NCBI GenBank assembly: GCA_034440115.1
Contig: JAWXBM010000019.1
Span: forward strand, 1 to 10,571
Direction: 5' to 3'
Source of the DNA: JAWXBM01 sp034440115
Lineage (GTDB): Bacteria; Pseudomonadota; Gammaproteobacteria; Xanthomonadales; SZUA-36
Length of the DNA: 10,571 bases
The notes under the pieces were generated by a model. That model saw only the letters and a list, made by a program, of their open reading frames with translations. It made no database searches and was not told where the DNA came from. Positions 1-5,529 of this stretch are shown in pieces (position 1 is the stretch's first letter; each line of letters starts with the position of its first letter). The position numbers and the translations under genes were made by a program.

Positions 1-94
1 GGCTGTCGCTAAATCTTGATGTTTTCATGCAGAATCTCCTTCGTTTAGTTTACGAGAAAATTCTACTTTTGAGTTCAGCTATTATTCGGGGGGA
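1..94. other. AT-rich sequence with no recognisable gene
   Basis: About 38% G+C by count over positions 1-90, clearly lower than the recombinase remnant that follows. I see no start codon with a ribosome binding site and no recombinase-like residues here, although the frame of the downstream remnant stays open back to about position 20. The change in composition near position 90 looks like the junction where the recombinase gene was truncated. An integron attC or attI site was looked for and not found. Confidence 0.4.
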
Positions 95-376
95 TTACCG
101 GTGGATCCCAGGCGGCCTGAAAGCCGCCATCGCCACCATGTTCATCCCAGCACGGTACAGAAAGCCGTGACAGCGGCTGCAAGGCGGGCCAAGATTAGTA
201 AACGAGTGAGCTGCCATACCCTTCGGCACTCATTTGCTACCCACTTACTGGAAACGGGTACAGATATTCGCACCATCCAGGCCCTGCTAGGGCATAGCAA
301 CCTGAACACTACGATGATTTATACCCATGTGCTGAACCGGGGTGCGTTGGGAGCCAGGTCGCCTTTGGATGTTTAA
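95..376 (+). pseudogene. C-terminal remnant of an integron-type tyrosine recombinase (IntI-like)
   Basis: The translation from about position 95 resembles the last ~90 residues of integron integrases: a GLPVDPR-type stretch, then RHRHHVHPSTVQKAV, then the catalytic block CHTLRHSFATHLLETG, LLGHSNLNTTMIYTHVLNRG and a terminal SPLD. It retains the H-x-x-R box (HTLR), the second histidine (LLGH) and the nucleophile tyrosine (IYTH). The N-terminal DNA-binding domain and the first catalytic arginine region are absent; intact integrases of this family are about 320-340 aa. The only local start is GTG at 101, which would give 91 aa. A protein without the first arginine and core-binding domain should not recombine DNA, so I call it a broken gene. 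The gene end at 374-376 is intact. Family assignment is by motif recognition; a XerC/D-like or phage integrase is less likely because of the RHHVH and VLNRG signatures. Confidence 0.75.
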
Positions 377-399
377 ACTGCACCTTCACGCATAGAAGA

Positions 400-427
400 T
401 TGACATGTCATGACATATCCTGATAAC
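400..427 (+). promoter_or_regulatory. Promoter and operator-like palindrome of the toxin-antitoxin operon
   Basis: A perfect -35 hexamer TTGACA lies at 400-405. A -10-like GATAAC lies at 422-427 with a 16-bp spacer, placing the transcription start near 433-436. Overlapping this, TGACATGTCATGACA (401-415) contains three alternating half-sites TGACA/TGTCA. It includes two perfect palindromes, TGACATGTCA (401-410) and ATGTCATGACAT (405-416). Ribbon-helix-helix antitoxins commonly bind such short palindromes over their own promoter, so autorepression is a reasonable inference. The position of this promoter argues that the antitoxin starts at 437 and not at the ATG at 410. Confidence 0.5.
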
Positions 428-436
428 TTTGAGCTT

Positions 437-649
437 ATGGCCAAAATCAAGATCAGCTCAAAAGTCGAACAACACGAATGGGAAGCGCTGCAGGCGCTTG
501 CGCGCGAGTCCAATCAGAACATTTCTGGCCTGCTTTCCGAAGCGGTTGCGGACTATGTGCGCAAGCGGCGCTTACGCCCTGAGGTGATGTCACACCTGGA
601 AGATTCCATCAGTGAACATGAAGAGTTGGGCAAACTCCTTGCCAGCTGA
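437..649 (+). CDS. Ribbon-helix-helix (CopG/MetJ-like) antitoxin of a Doc toxin
   Basis: A 70-aa protein from the ATG at 437. Residues 1-10 (MAKIKISSKV) fit the DNA-binding beta strand. The following helices (EWEALQALARESNQ, then NISGLLSEAVADYVRKRR) fit the ribbon-helix-helix fold, whose dimers bind operator DNA. The C-terminal tail is acidic (LEDSISEHEELG) and is the likely toxin-neutralising part, by analogy with other antitoxins. An in-frame ATG at 410 would give 79 aa, but it lies between the predicted promoter boxes, and the RHH similarity begins at 437. The 3' end overlaps the toxin gene by 32-38 nt, so the two are co-transcribed and probably translationally coupled. The classical Doc partner is Phd, which has a different fold; this pairing is inferred from adjacency. 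The exact RHH subfamily is not resolved. Confidence 0.7.
   Translation: MAKIKISSKVEQHEWEALQALARESNQNISGLLSEAVADYVRKRRLRPEVMSHLEDSISEHEELGKLLAS
598..603 (+). promoter_or_regulatory. Candidate ribosome binding site for the toxin, inside the antitoxin gene
   Basis: GGAAGA lies 8 nt upstream of the GTG at 612 and 14 nt upstream of the ATG at 618. The spacing favours GTG 612 even though ATG would normally be preferred. The site is within antitoxin coding sequence, consistent with translational coupling. Confidence 0.35.
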
Positions 650-1025
650 AGTTGTTCAATTTCTATCTGTGGACGAGGTGTTGGCACTGCATGAACGTGT
701 GATTGAGAAGTTTGGCGGCGCGTCAGGAATTCGTGACCCCGGCTTGCTGGAAAGCGCATTGTTCAGGCCACAGTCCGGCTACTACGAAGGCCTTGAACAA
801 ATGGCGGCTGCCATGTTTGAGTCGCTGTTGATCAATCATCCATTTGTGGATGGCAACAAGCGGGTGGCCTTCTTTGGCATGGATGTATTTTTGCGATTGA
901 ACGGCTGGAAAATGCAGGTCAATGCCAAGGAGGCCTATGCGTTTCTGATGGAGAGGTTCGAGTCAGGGACTTGTGATTTTGATCATTTGCGACCTTGGAT
1001 CAGGGACCACCTCACCAAGATTTGA
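612..1025 (+). CDS. Death-on-curing (Doc) family toxin, Fic fold
   Basis: A 137-aa protein from GTG 612 (135 aa if ATG 618 is used). It carries the Doc form of the Fic motif, HPFVDGNKR, at residues 76-84. The N-terminal FLSVDEVLALHERVIEKFGG and the IRDPGLLESALFRPQ stretch (about 40-54) are also typical of the family. Doc proteins of phage P1 type phosphorylate elongation factor Tu, using the lysine in the motif where AMP-transferring Fic proteins have glycine. Activity here is inferred from the intact motif. The length is normal and the gene looks undamaged. It overlaps the RHH antitoxin and is convergent with the permease, with 38 nt between the two stop codons. Next to a truncated recombinase it looks like an accessory module retained at the edge of a core region. 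Confidence 0.85.
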   Translation: MNMKSWANSLPAEVVQFLSVDEVLALHERVIEKFGGASGIRDPGLLESALFRPQSGYYEGLEQMAAAMFESLLINHPFVDGNKRVAFFGMDVFLRLNGWKMQVNAKEAYAFLMERFESGTCDFDHLRPWIRDHLTKI

Positions 1026-1063
1026 AAGCAAAACGCCGGTCAAACGTGCGTCGAGGCTACGTT

Positions 1064-2320
1064 TTAGTGGCTACTCCGAAGTAAATATTTTCTACCAAAC
1101 ACCGCGATCAGGGCGAGTGCTCCGAGGGCAGCCAAGGCCAAAGGGTCGGTCTGAACCAGGCGAATCACCAGGGCAACGACCGCAGCACTGGCAGAAATTG
1201 CGCCAAACCCAGTAATCCAGCGAGCACCTGCTTTGGCCTTGTAGGCCAGGAAGCAAACCACTGCGAATGTGAAAAGGAATGCCAGGCTGGCCGCCTCCAC
1301 CAGTTCGGTCAGGTTTCCCAGCGCTGCAAGAATCGCGGCCAGTACACCGAGTACGATGACAGCGCGGTCCGGTATTCCTTCTCGGTTTTTGTGTTCAATG
1401 GCATGCGGCAAGTCCCCCGCCCTGGCCACTTGTATGGACAGCCTGGCCGTTGCAAACAAGGTCGAATTGATGGCAGATCCCGTGGAAAAAGCAGCGCCAA
1501 TGGTGACAACAATCAAACCAACAAGGCCAAAAGCTTTCTCGCCAGCAATGGCCAGCGCCACTTCCTGGTGGGCCACCACCTGGTCGGCCCCTATCAGCAT
1601 CGCAGTACCCAGTGCCACCAGGATATAGATAAAAATTACCACTACGATGGCGGAGATGATGGCCCTGGGTAGTATCTTCCGTGGCGTTTCAATATCTTCG
1701 AAATCGTAGGTCAGTAGCTGGAAACCTTCGTAGGCCATGAAAATGGAAGCCGCGGCAAACAACGCAGCAACAATGCCGCTATCGGGCACGCCACGCGACA
1801 GCATCGCCGAGTCCCATTCTGACAAGCCCCATGCCGCCAGCGTAACCAGCACGGCCAGCTTGAACCACACCAGGAAGGCTTCAACGCCACCGGCCTCCCC
1901 CACGTCCTTCAAGTTTAGCCCGATAAACACGGCCATAATCGCGACGGCTGAAGCGCGAGCAAACCATGGGCCCAGATCCAGAACATGGGCAAGATAGCCC
2001 CCAAATGTATAGGCATAGACGGCGTTGGTGAGCACATAACCCACGATGAGAACCCAGGCCAGGCTGGCAGCGAATTGGTCGGCGCCAATTTTTCGCAGGT
2101 AGGTGAACGCGCCACCACCTTCATTGTAGTAAACCGCAAGTTTTGCGTAGCTATAGCCAGCGGCAAGGGCAATGAGACCGGCCACCAGGAAACTCAGCCA
2201 GGCCCAGGGGCCGGCAATCATGATGACTACGCCGAGGGTAGAGAATATGCCACCGCCCACCATTCCGCCCACGGCCATGGACCAGGTCTGGTTGAAATTC
2301 AGTTTTTCAGTGGCTGACAT
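1064..2320 (-). CDS. APC-superfamily amino acid permease
   Basis: A 418-aa, very hydrophobic protein with about 12 predicted membrane segments (first at ~14-36, last at ~391-408). Segment 1 contains the glycine-rich break GGMVGGGIF (18-26) that forms part of the substrate site in the amino acid-polyamine-organocation superfamily. Segment 6 carries AYEGFQLLTYDFEDI (196-210) followed by ETPRK, the usual APC signature with a glutamate in the unwound region. It probably imports an amino acid or related amine across the inner membrane by cation symport or exchange; the substrate cannot be read from the sequence. The start at 2318-2320 has AGGA 4 nt upstream. The gene reads in the same direction as the atp operon but is separated from it by about 250 nt holding a REP-like hairpin and a perfect palindrome, so it is probably a separate transcription unit. 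It is convergent with the Doc gene. Confidence 0.85.
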   Translation of the reverse strand: MSATEKLNFNQTWSMAVGGMVGGGIFSTLGVVIMIAGPWAWLSFLVAGLIALAAGYSYAKLAVYYNEGGGAFTYLRKIGADQFAASLAWVLIVGYVLTNAVYAYTFGGYLAHVLDLGPWFARASAVAIMAVFIGLNLKDVGEAGGVEAFLVWFKLAVLVTLAAWGLSEWDSAMLSRGVPDSGIVAALFAAASIFMAYEGFQLLTYDFEDIETPRKILPRAIISAIVVVIFIYILVALGTAMLIGADQVVAHQEVALAIAGEKAFGLVGLIVVTIGAAFSTGSAINSTLFATARLSIQVARAGDLPHAIEHKNREGIPDRAVIVLGVLAAILAALGNLTELVEAASLAFLFTFAVVCFLAYKAKAGARWITGFGAISASAAVVALVIRLVQTDPLALAALGALALIAVFGRKYLLRSSH

Positions 2321-2374
2321 GCAATCCTGAGTGCCAGAAGGCCATTTGAAACGAGCGCGAATACCAAAGCATCC

Positions 2375-2402
2375 GCTGGTTCAAATTGAAATTTGAACCA
2401 GC
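2375..2402. promoter_or_regulatory. Perfect 13-bp inverted repeat upstream of the permease gene
   Basis: GCTGGTTCAAATT (2375-2387) is followed by a 2-nt spacer and its exact reverse complement (2390-2402). It lies 55-82 nt upstream of the permease start. A weak -10-like TATGCT (minus strand, 2400-2405) abuts its upstream edge, but I found no good -35. The near-zero spacer suits a dimeric repressor site better than an RNA hairpin, and there is no T-run typical of a terminator. The regulator is unknown. Confidence 0.5.
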
Positions 2403-2533
2403 ATACTCTTTTGAAAAGTTGCCTACATGAATTGACTGTTTAGCAAAGATGAGATAGTGGTTTTGTGCAGGGATGCCCGAGAGCTATCAAAGGAAGCACA
2501 AGAACAATCCGTGCGGGAACTATCACTCGAAAA

Positions 2534-2561
2534 GGTCGGCCGCAAAGCGGCGCTCCTACAG
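2534..2561 (-). terminator. REP-like hairpin after atpC, possible terminator of the atp operon
   Basis: Read on the minus strand this is TGTAGGAGCGCCGC, TTT, GCGGCCGACC, followed by TTTT. The core GCCGC-TTT-GCGGC stem lies at 2539-2551. The TGTAGGAGCG lead resembles the REP family common in Pseudomonas and Xanthomonas relatives (from memory). It begins 8 nt downstream of the atpC stop and is the only hairpin with a T-stretch there, so it may end the operon transcript. The T-run is short and four bases from the stem, so termination strength is uncertain. Confidence 0.45.
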
Positions 2562-2569
2562 AAGGCGGC

Positions 2570-2995
2570 TTAGCGCTTCATCTTCCTGCGCAATTGTTCC
2601 AAGGCCTGCAACTGGGCAACGGCCTCGGCTAACTTAGCTTGGGCTTCGGCTACTTCCATAACGCCGGTGCGATTGGCCAATTCACGTTCGGCTTCTTCCT
2701 TGGCGCGCTGGGCTGCAGCAGCGTCCAGATCTTTGGCGCGAACAGCGGTATCGGCCAGCACGGTAACCATGTGCTGCTGCACTTCGATGATGCCGCCACC
2801 CACGAAGAAGAATTGCTCTTCGCCCTGGGTATCCACCACGCGTACCGGGCCGGGTTTGAGCTGGGTGATCAGCGGGGTGTGGCGCGGGTAAATACCAAGC
2901 TCACCGCTCACGCCGGTGGCGAAAACCTGGGCGGCCTGGCCGCTCCAGATCTTCTCCTGAGCGGAAACGATGTCACATTGTATGGTCTTGCTCAT
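2570..2995 (-). CDS. atpC: ATP synthase F1 epsilon subunit
   Basis: A 141-aa protein (about 139 aa in E. coli). The N-terminal beta-sandwich spans roughly residues 1-86, with the typical DIVSAQEKIWSGQA and GELGIYPRHTPLITQLKPG segments. Residues 87-141 form the C-terminal helical hairpin rich in Ala, Glu and Lys. Epsilon joins the rotor stalk with gamma and contacts the c-ring; its C-terminal helices can extend to inhibit ATP hydrolysis. GGAG lies 5 nt upstream of the ATG. It is the last gene of the operon. The 73-nt gap from atpD holds a separate palindromic repeat. Confidence 0.97.
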   Translation of the reverse strand: MSKTIQCDIVSAQEKIWSGQAAQVFATGVSGELGIYPRHTPLITQLKPGPVRVVDTQGEEQFFFVGGGIIEVQQHMVTVLADTAVRAKDLDAAAAQRAKEEAERELANRTGVMEVAEAQAKLAEAVAQLQALEQLRRKMKR

Positions 2996-3013
2996 AATGG
3001 CTCCGGCGCTTAT

Positions 3014-3040
3014 GGATCCCGGATCAAGTCCGGGATGACG
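3014..3040. repeat. Palindromic repeat of the GGATCCCGGATCAAGTCC type between atpD and atpC
   Basis: ATCCCGGA (3016-3023) and TCCGGGAT (3029-3036) form a perfect 8-bp stem around the loop TCAAG, followed by GACG. From memory, this palindrome is scattered through intergenic regions of many proteobacteria. It is unrelated to the GGGGTCAGAG elements in this operon. In the transcript it would form a short stable hairpin about 18 nt before the atpC start, close to its ribosome binding site at 3001-3004. Confidence 0.7.
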
Positions 3041-3068
3041 GGCTAAACCCGTTTCCTTCTTGACAGAA

Positions 3069-4463
3069 TTAAGCTGCTTCTTTCTTCAATGCAGCCTCAT
3101 GTCTGGCCACCGCTTCTTCGATACCACCCACCATGTAGAAAGACTGCTCGGTCAGGTGATCGTACTCACCCTCAACTATTCCCTTGAAGGCGCGAATGGT
3201 GTCTTTCAGGCTGACGTACTTACCAGGCGAACCGGTGAAAGTTTCAGCTACGAAGAACGGCTGCGACAGGAAGCGCTGTACCTTACGGGCACGGGCTACG
3301 GTCTGGCGATCTTCTTCAGACAACTCGTCCATACCCAGGATGGCGATGATGTCTTTCAGTTCCTTGTAACGCTGCAAAACGCCCTGCACGGCACGGGCGA
3401 CGTCGTAGTGTTCCTGCCCAATCAGGTTCGGATCGAGCAGGCGCGAAGTGGAATCCAACGGGTCCACTGCGGGGTAAATACCCTGCTCAGCGATATTTCT
3501 ACTCAGTACCAGGGTCGCGTCCAAATGCGCGAAAGTGGTAGCTGGGGATGGGTCAGTCAAATCATCGGCCGGTACGTATACCGCCTGGAATGAGGTGATG
3601 GAACCGGTCTTGGTGGTGGTGATGCGCTCTTGCAGCAAGCCCATTTCCAGGGCCAGTGTTGGCTGATAACCCACGGCGGAAGGCATACGGCCCAGCAATG
3701 CGGATACTTCCGTTCCGGCCAGTGTGTAACGGTAAATGTTGTCGATAAACATCAAAACGTCACGGCCTTGATCACGAAACTCTTCAGCCATGGTCAAACC
3801 GGTCAGGGCCACGCGCAGGCGGTTACCTGGCGGCTCGTTCATCTGGCCGTAAACCAGCGCCACTTTGTTCAAAACGTCGGCGTCCTTCATTTCGTGGTAG
3901 AAGTCATTGCCCTCACGGGTACGCTCACCCACACCAGCAAATACCGAGTAACCGCTGTGTTCGATAGCGATATTACGGATCAACTCCATCAGCGTTACGG
4001 TTTTACCAACGCCCGCACCACCGAACAGACCCACCTTACCGCCCTTGGCGATAGGCATGATCAGGTCAATAACTTTGATGCCGGTTTCCAGTACATCATT
4101 ACCACCCGCCTGCTCTTCATAGGTAGGCGGCTTGCGGTGAATGGGCATGGTCTTCTCAGCACCGATAGGGCCTTCCTCGTCAATCGGGCGACCCAGAACG
4201 TCCATTACGCGGCCCAGGGTTTTTTCACCCACGGGCACCATGATGGCGGAGCCTGTATCGGAGACCTTCAGGCCACGCTTAAGGCCATCGGTGGAACCCA
4301 GCGCAATGGTGCGTACCACACCGTCACCCAACTGCTGCTGCACTTCCAGTGTGATTTCGGTTCCGTCTACGGTCAACGCGTTGAATATGCGCGGCAATGA
4401 ATCGCGTGAAAACTCCACGTCCACAACGGCACCAATAACCTGAACAATTGATCCAGCACTCAT
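3069..4463 (-). CDS. atpD: ATP synthase F1 beta subunit (catalytic)
   Basis: A 464-aa protein, near the usual 458-465 aa. It carries the Walker A loop GGAGVGKT (148-155), the catalytic GERTREG (179-185), the conserved MFIDNIYRYTLAGTEVSALL segment (238-257), and DELSEED (379-385), which contacts the rotor. This subunit makes ATP at the three alpha/beta interfaces in the cytoplasmic head. GGAG lies 8 nt upstream of the ATG. The gene follows atpG after a 102-nt gap occupied by a palindromic element. One small change from the usual gammaproteobacterial sequence is LALEMG where AEEMG is common (Leu272); other lineages also vary here. Confidence 0.99.
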   Translation of the reverse strand: MSAGSIVQVIGAVVDVEFSRDSLPRIFNALTVDGTEITLEVQQQLGDGVVRTIALGSTDGLKRGLKVSDTGSAIMVPVGEKTLGRVMDVLGRPIDEEGPIGAEKTMPIHRKPPTYEEQAGGNDVLETGIKVIDLIMPIAKGGKVGLFGGAGVGKTVTLMELIRNIAIEHSGYSVFAGVGERTREGNDFYHEMKDADVLNKVALVYGQMNEPPGNRLRVALTGLTMAEEFRDQGRDVLMFIDNIYRYTLAGTEVSALLGRMPSAVGYQPTLALEMGLLQERITTTKTGSITSFQAVYVPADDLTDPSPATTFAHLDATLVLSRNIAEQGIYPAVDPLDSTSRLLDPNLIGQEHYDVARAVQGVLQRYKELKDIIAILGMDELSEEDRQTVARARKVQRFLSQPFFVAETFTGSPGKYVSLKDTIRAFKGIVEGEYDHLTEQSFYMVGGIEEAVARHEAALKKEAA

Positions 4464-4480
4464 TTAACTTGCTCCATTTT

Positions 4481-4563
4481 AAAGGGGTCAGAGCCCTTTT
4501 TCTACCACTAATCTTTACGATCCACTTGTCAGATCTCTCGGGGAAAAGGGCTCTGACCCCTTT
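4481..4563. repeat. Palindromic GGGGTCAGAG element, atpG/atpD junction
   Basis: Perfect 20-bp inverted arms lie at 4481-4500 (AAAGGGGTCAGAGCCCTTTT) and 4544-4563, with a 43-nt loop. Each arm is itself partly self-complementary (AAAGGG against CCCTTT). Sequence after the shared GGGGTCAGAG differs from that of the other three elements. It starts 2 nt after the atpG stop and ends 17 nt before the atpD start, leaving only the ribosome binding site outside. Origin as a small non-autonomous mobile or REP-like repeat is inferred. Confidence 0.85.
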
Positions 4564-4565
4564 TC

Positions 4566-5429
4566 TTAAACGGCAGCCGCACCACTGACAATTTCTGAAA
4601 TTTCCTGGGTAATCGCTGCCTGGCGAGCCTTGTTAAAGACCAGCTTCAGCTCAGCAATCAAATCGGTTGCGTTGTCGGTGGCGCTCTTCATGGCGATCAT
4701 GCGCGCGGCATGCTCAGATGCCAGGTTCTCCAACACCGCTTGATAAACCAGCGCCTCAATGTAACGAGTCAAAACGCTATCGAGCAGCGATTCTGCATCT
4801 GGCTCATAAATGTAATCCCACACATCGCCAATATGCTCATCATCGGTAGGCGGTAAGGGCAGCAACTGCTCCACCGTGGGTTTTTGCGCCATGGTATTGA
4901 TGAAATCGTTATAAACAATGTATACCCGATCGACTTCTTTGTCGCGATAGGCGTTCAGCATGGTGGTCATCACGCCTATCAGGTCATTGATCTGCGGCTT
5001 TTCGCCCAGGTTGCTGGCGTGCGCCTTAATTTCAACCCTGATATTGCGGAAATAAGATGAGGCCTTCTTGCCCAGCGTCACCACGCTGATTTCAGCACCC
5101 TTACCTTTCCACTCGCTCATATTTTTGAGCACCAACTTGAACAGGTTGTTGTTCAAGCCGCCGCATAAGCCGCGATCAGTAGATACGATGATGTAACCCA
5201 CTTTCTTCACTTCATCATGTTGAATAGTAAAGGGGTGACGATATTCCGGATTGGCTTTGCCCAAATGGCCAATCATGCGACGCATCATTTGCGAATAGGG
5301 GCGTGTCGCCCTCATCAGCGCCTGCGATTTGCGAATTTTGCTGGCAGAGACCATCTCCAGCGCCGAAGTCACCTTTTTGGTGTTTTCGATGCTCTTGATC
5401 TTGCTGGTAATTTCCTTGCCGCCTGCCAT
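4566..5429 (-). CDS. atpG: ATP synthase F1 gamma subunit (rotor shaft)
   Basis: A 287-aa protein, the same length as E. coli gamma. The N-terminal helix (KEITSKIKSIENTKKVTSAL, 5-24) and the C-terminal helix ending KARQAAITQEISEIVSGAAA form the coiled-coil shaft that turns inside the alpha/beta hexamer. STDRGLCGGLN (83-93) is the conserved motif of the central domain. GGAG lies 6 nt upstream of the ATG, and the palindromic element before it ends only 5 nt upstream of this site. Nothing in the protein is unusual. Confidence 0.98.
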   Translation of the reverse strand: MAGGKEITSKIKSIENTKKVTSALEMVSASKIRKSQALMRATRPYSQMMRRMIGHLGKANPEYRHPFTIQHDEVKKVGYIIVSTDRGLCGGLNNNLFKLVLKNMSEWKGKGAEISVVTLGKKASSYFRNIRVEIKAHASNLGEKPQINDLIGVMTTMLNAYRDKEVDRVYIVYNDFINTMAQKPTVEQLLPLPPTDDEHIGDVWDYIYEPDAESLLDSVLTRYIEALVYQAVLENLASEHAARMIAMKSATDNATDLIAELKLVFNKARQAAITQEISEIVSGAAAV

Positions 5430-5444
5430 TAACTGCTCCGCTTT

Positions 5445-5527
5445 ATATTTGGGGTCAGAGTAAAAATTCTCTGAATGCCAACATCCCCATCAAACTCAAA
5501 CGTAATTTTTACTCTGACCCCAAATAT
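5445..5527. repeat. Palindromic GGGGTCAGAG element, atpA/atpG junction
   Basis: Perfect 24-bp inverted arms lie at 5445-5468 and 5504-5527, with a 35-nt loop. The arm reads ATATTT, then GGGGTCAGAGTAAAAATT. It fills the intergenic space, starting 2 nt after the atpA stop and ending 15 nt before the atpG start. It belongs to the same set as the elements at 8597-8668 (shared GGGGTCAGAGTAAA) and, more loosely, 7101-7195 and 4481-4563. The loop shows no similarity to theirs. The transcript would form a long hairpin directly before the atpG ribosome binding site. Confidence 0.9.
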
Positions 5528-5529
5528 TC

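Noticed and set aside
410..436. Upstream ATG for the antitoxin
   Set aside because: It lies between the -35 and -10 boxes of the predicted promoter, and RHH similarity starts at 437.
1026..1066. Possible bidirectional terminator between the Doc toxin and permease genes (AAAACG...CGTTTT)
   Set aside because: The stem is only about 6 bp with a bulge and a loop of roughly 24 nt; not convincing.
3646..3660. Leu272 in AtpD where many gammaproteobacteria have Glu (AEEMG)
   Set aside because: The position varies in other F1 beta subunits and is not a catalytic residue, so probably neutral.
3630..4400. Long open frame on the plus strand opposite atpD (256 codons) and similar frames opposite atpA
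   Set aside because: They are antisense to highly conserved atp genes, show no recognisable domains and look like shadows of codon bias.
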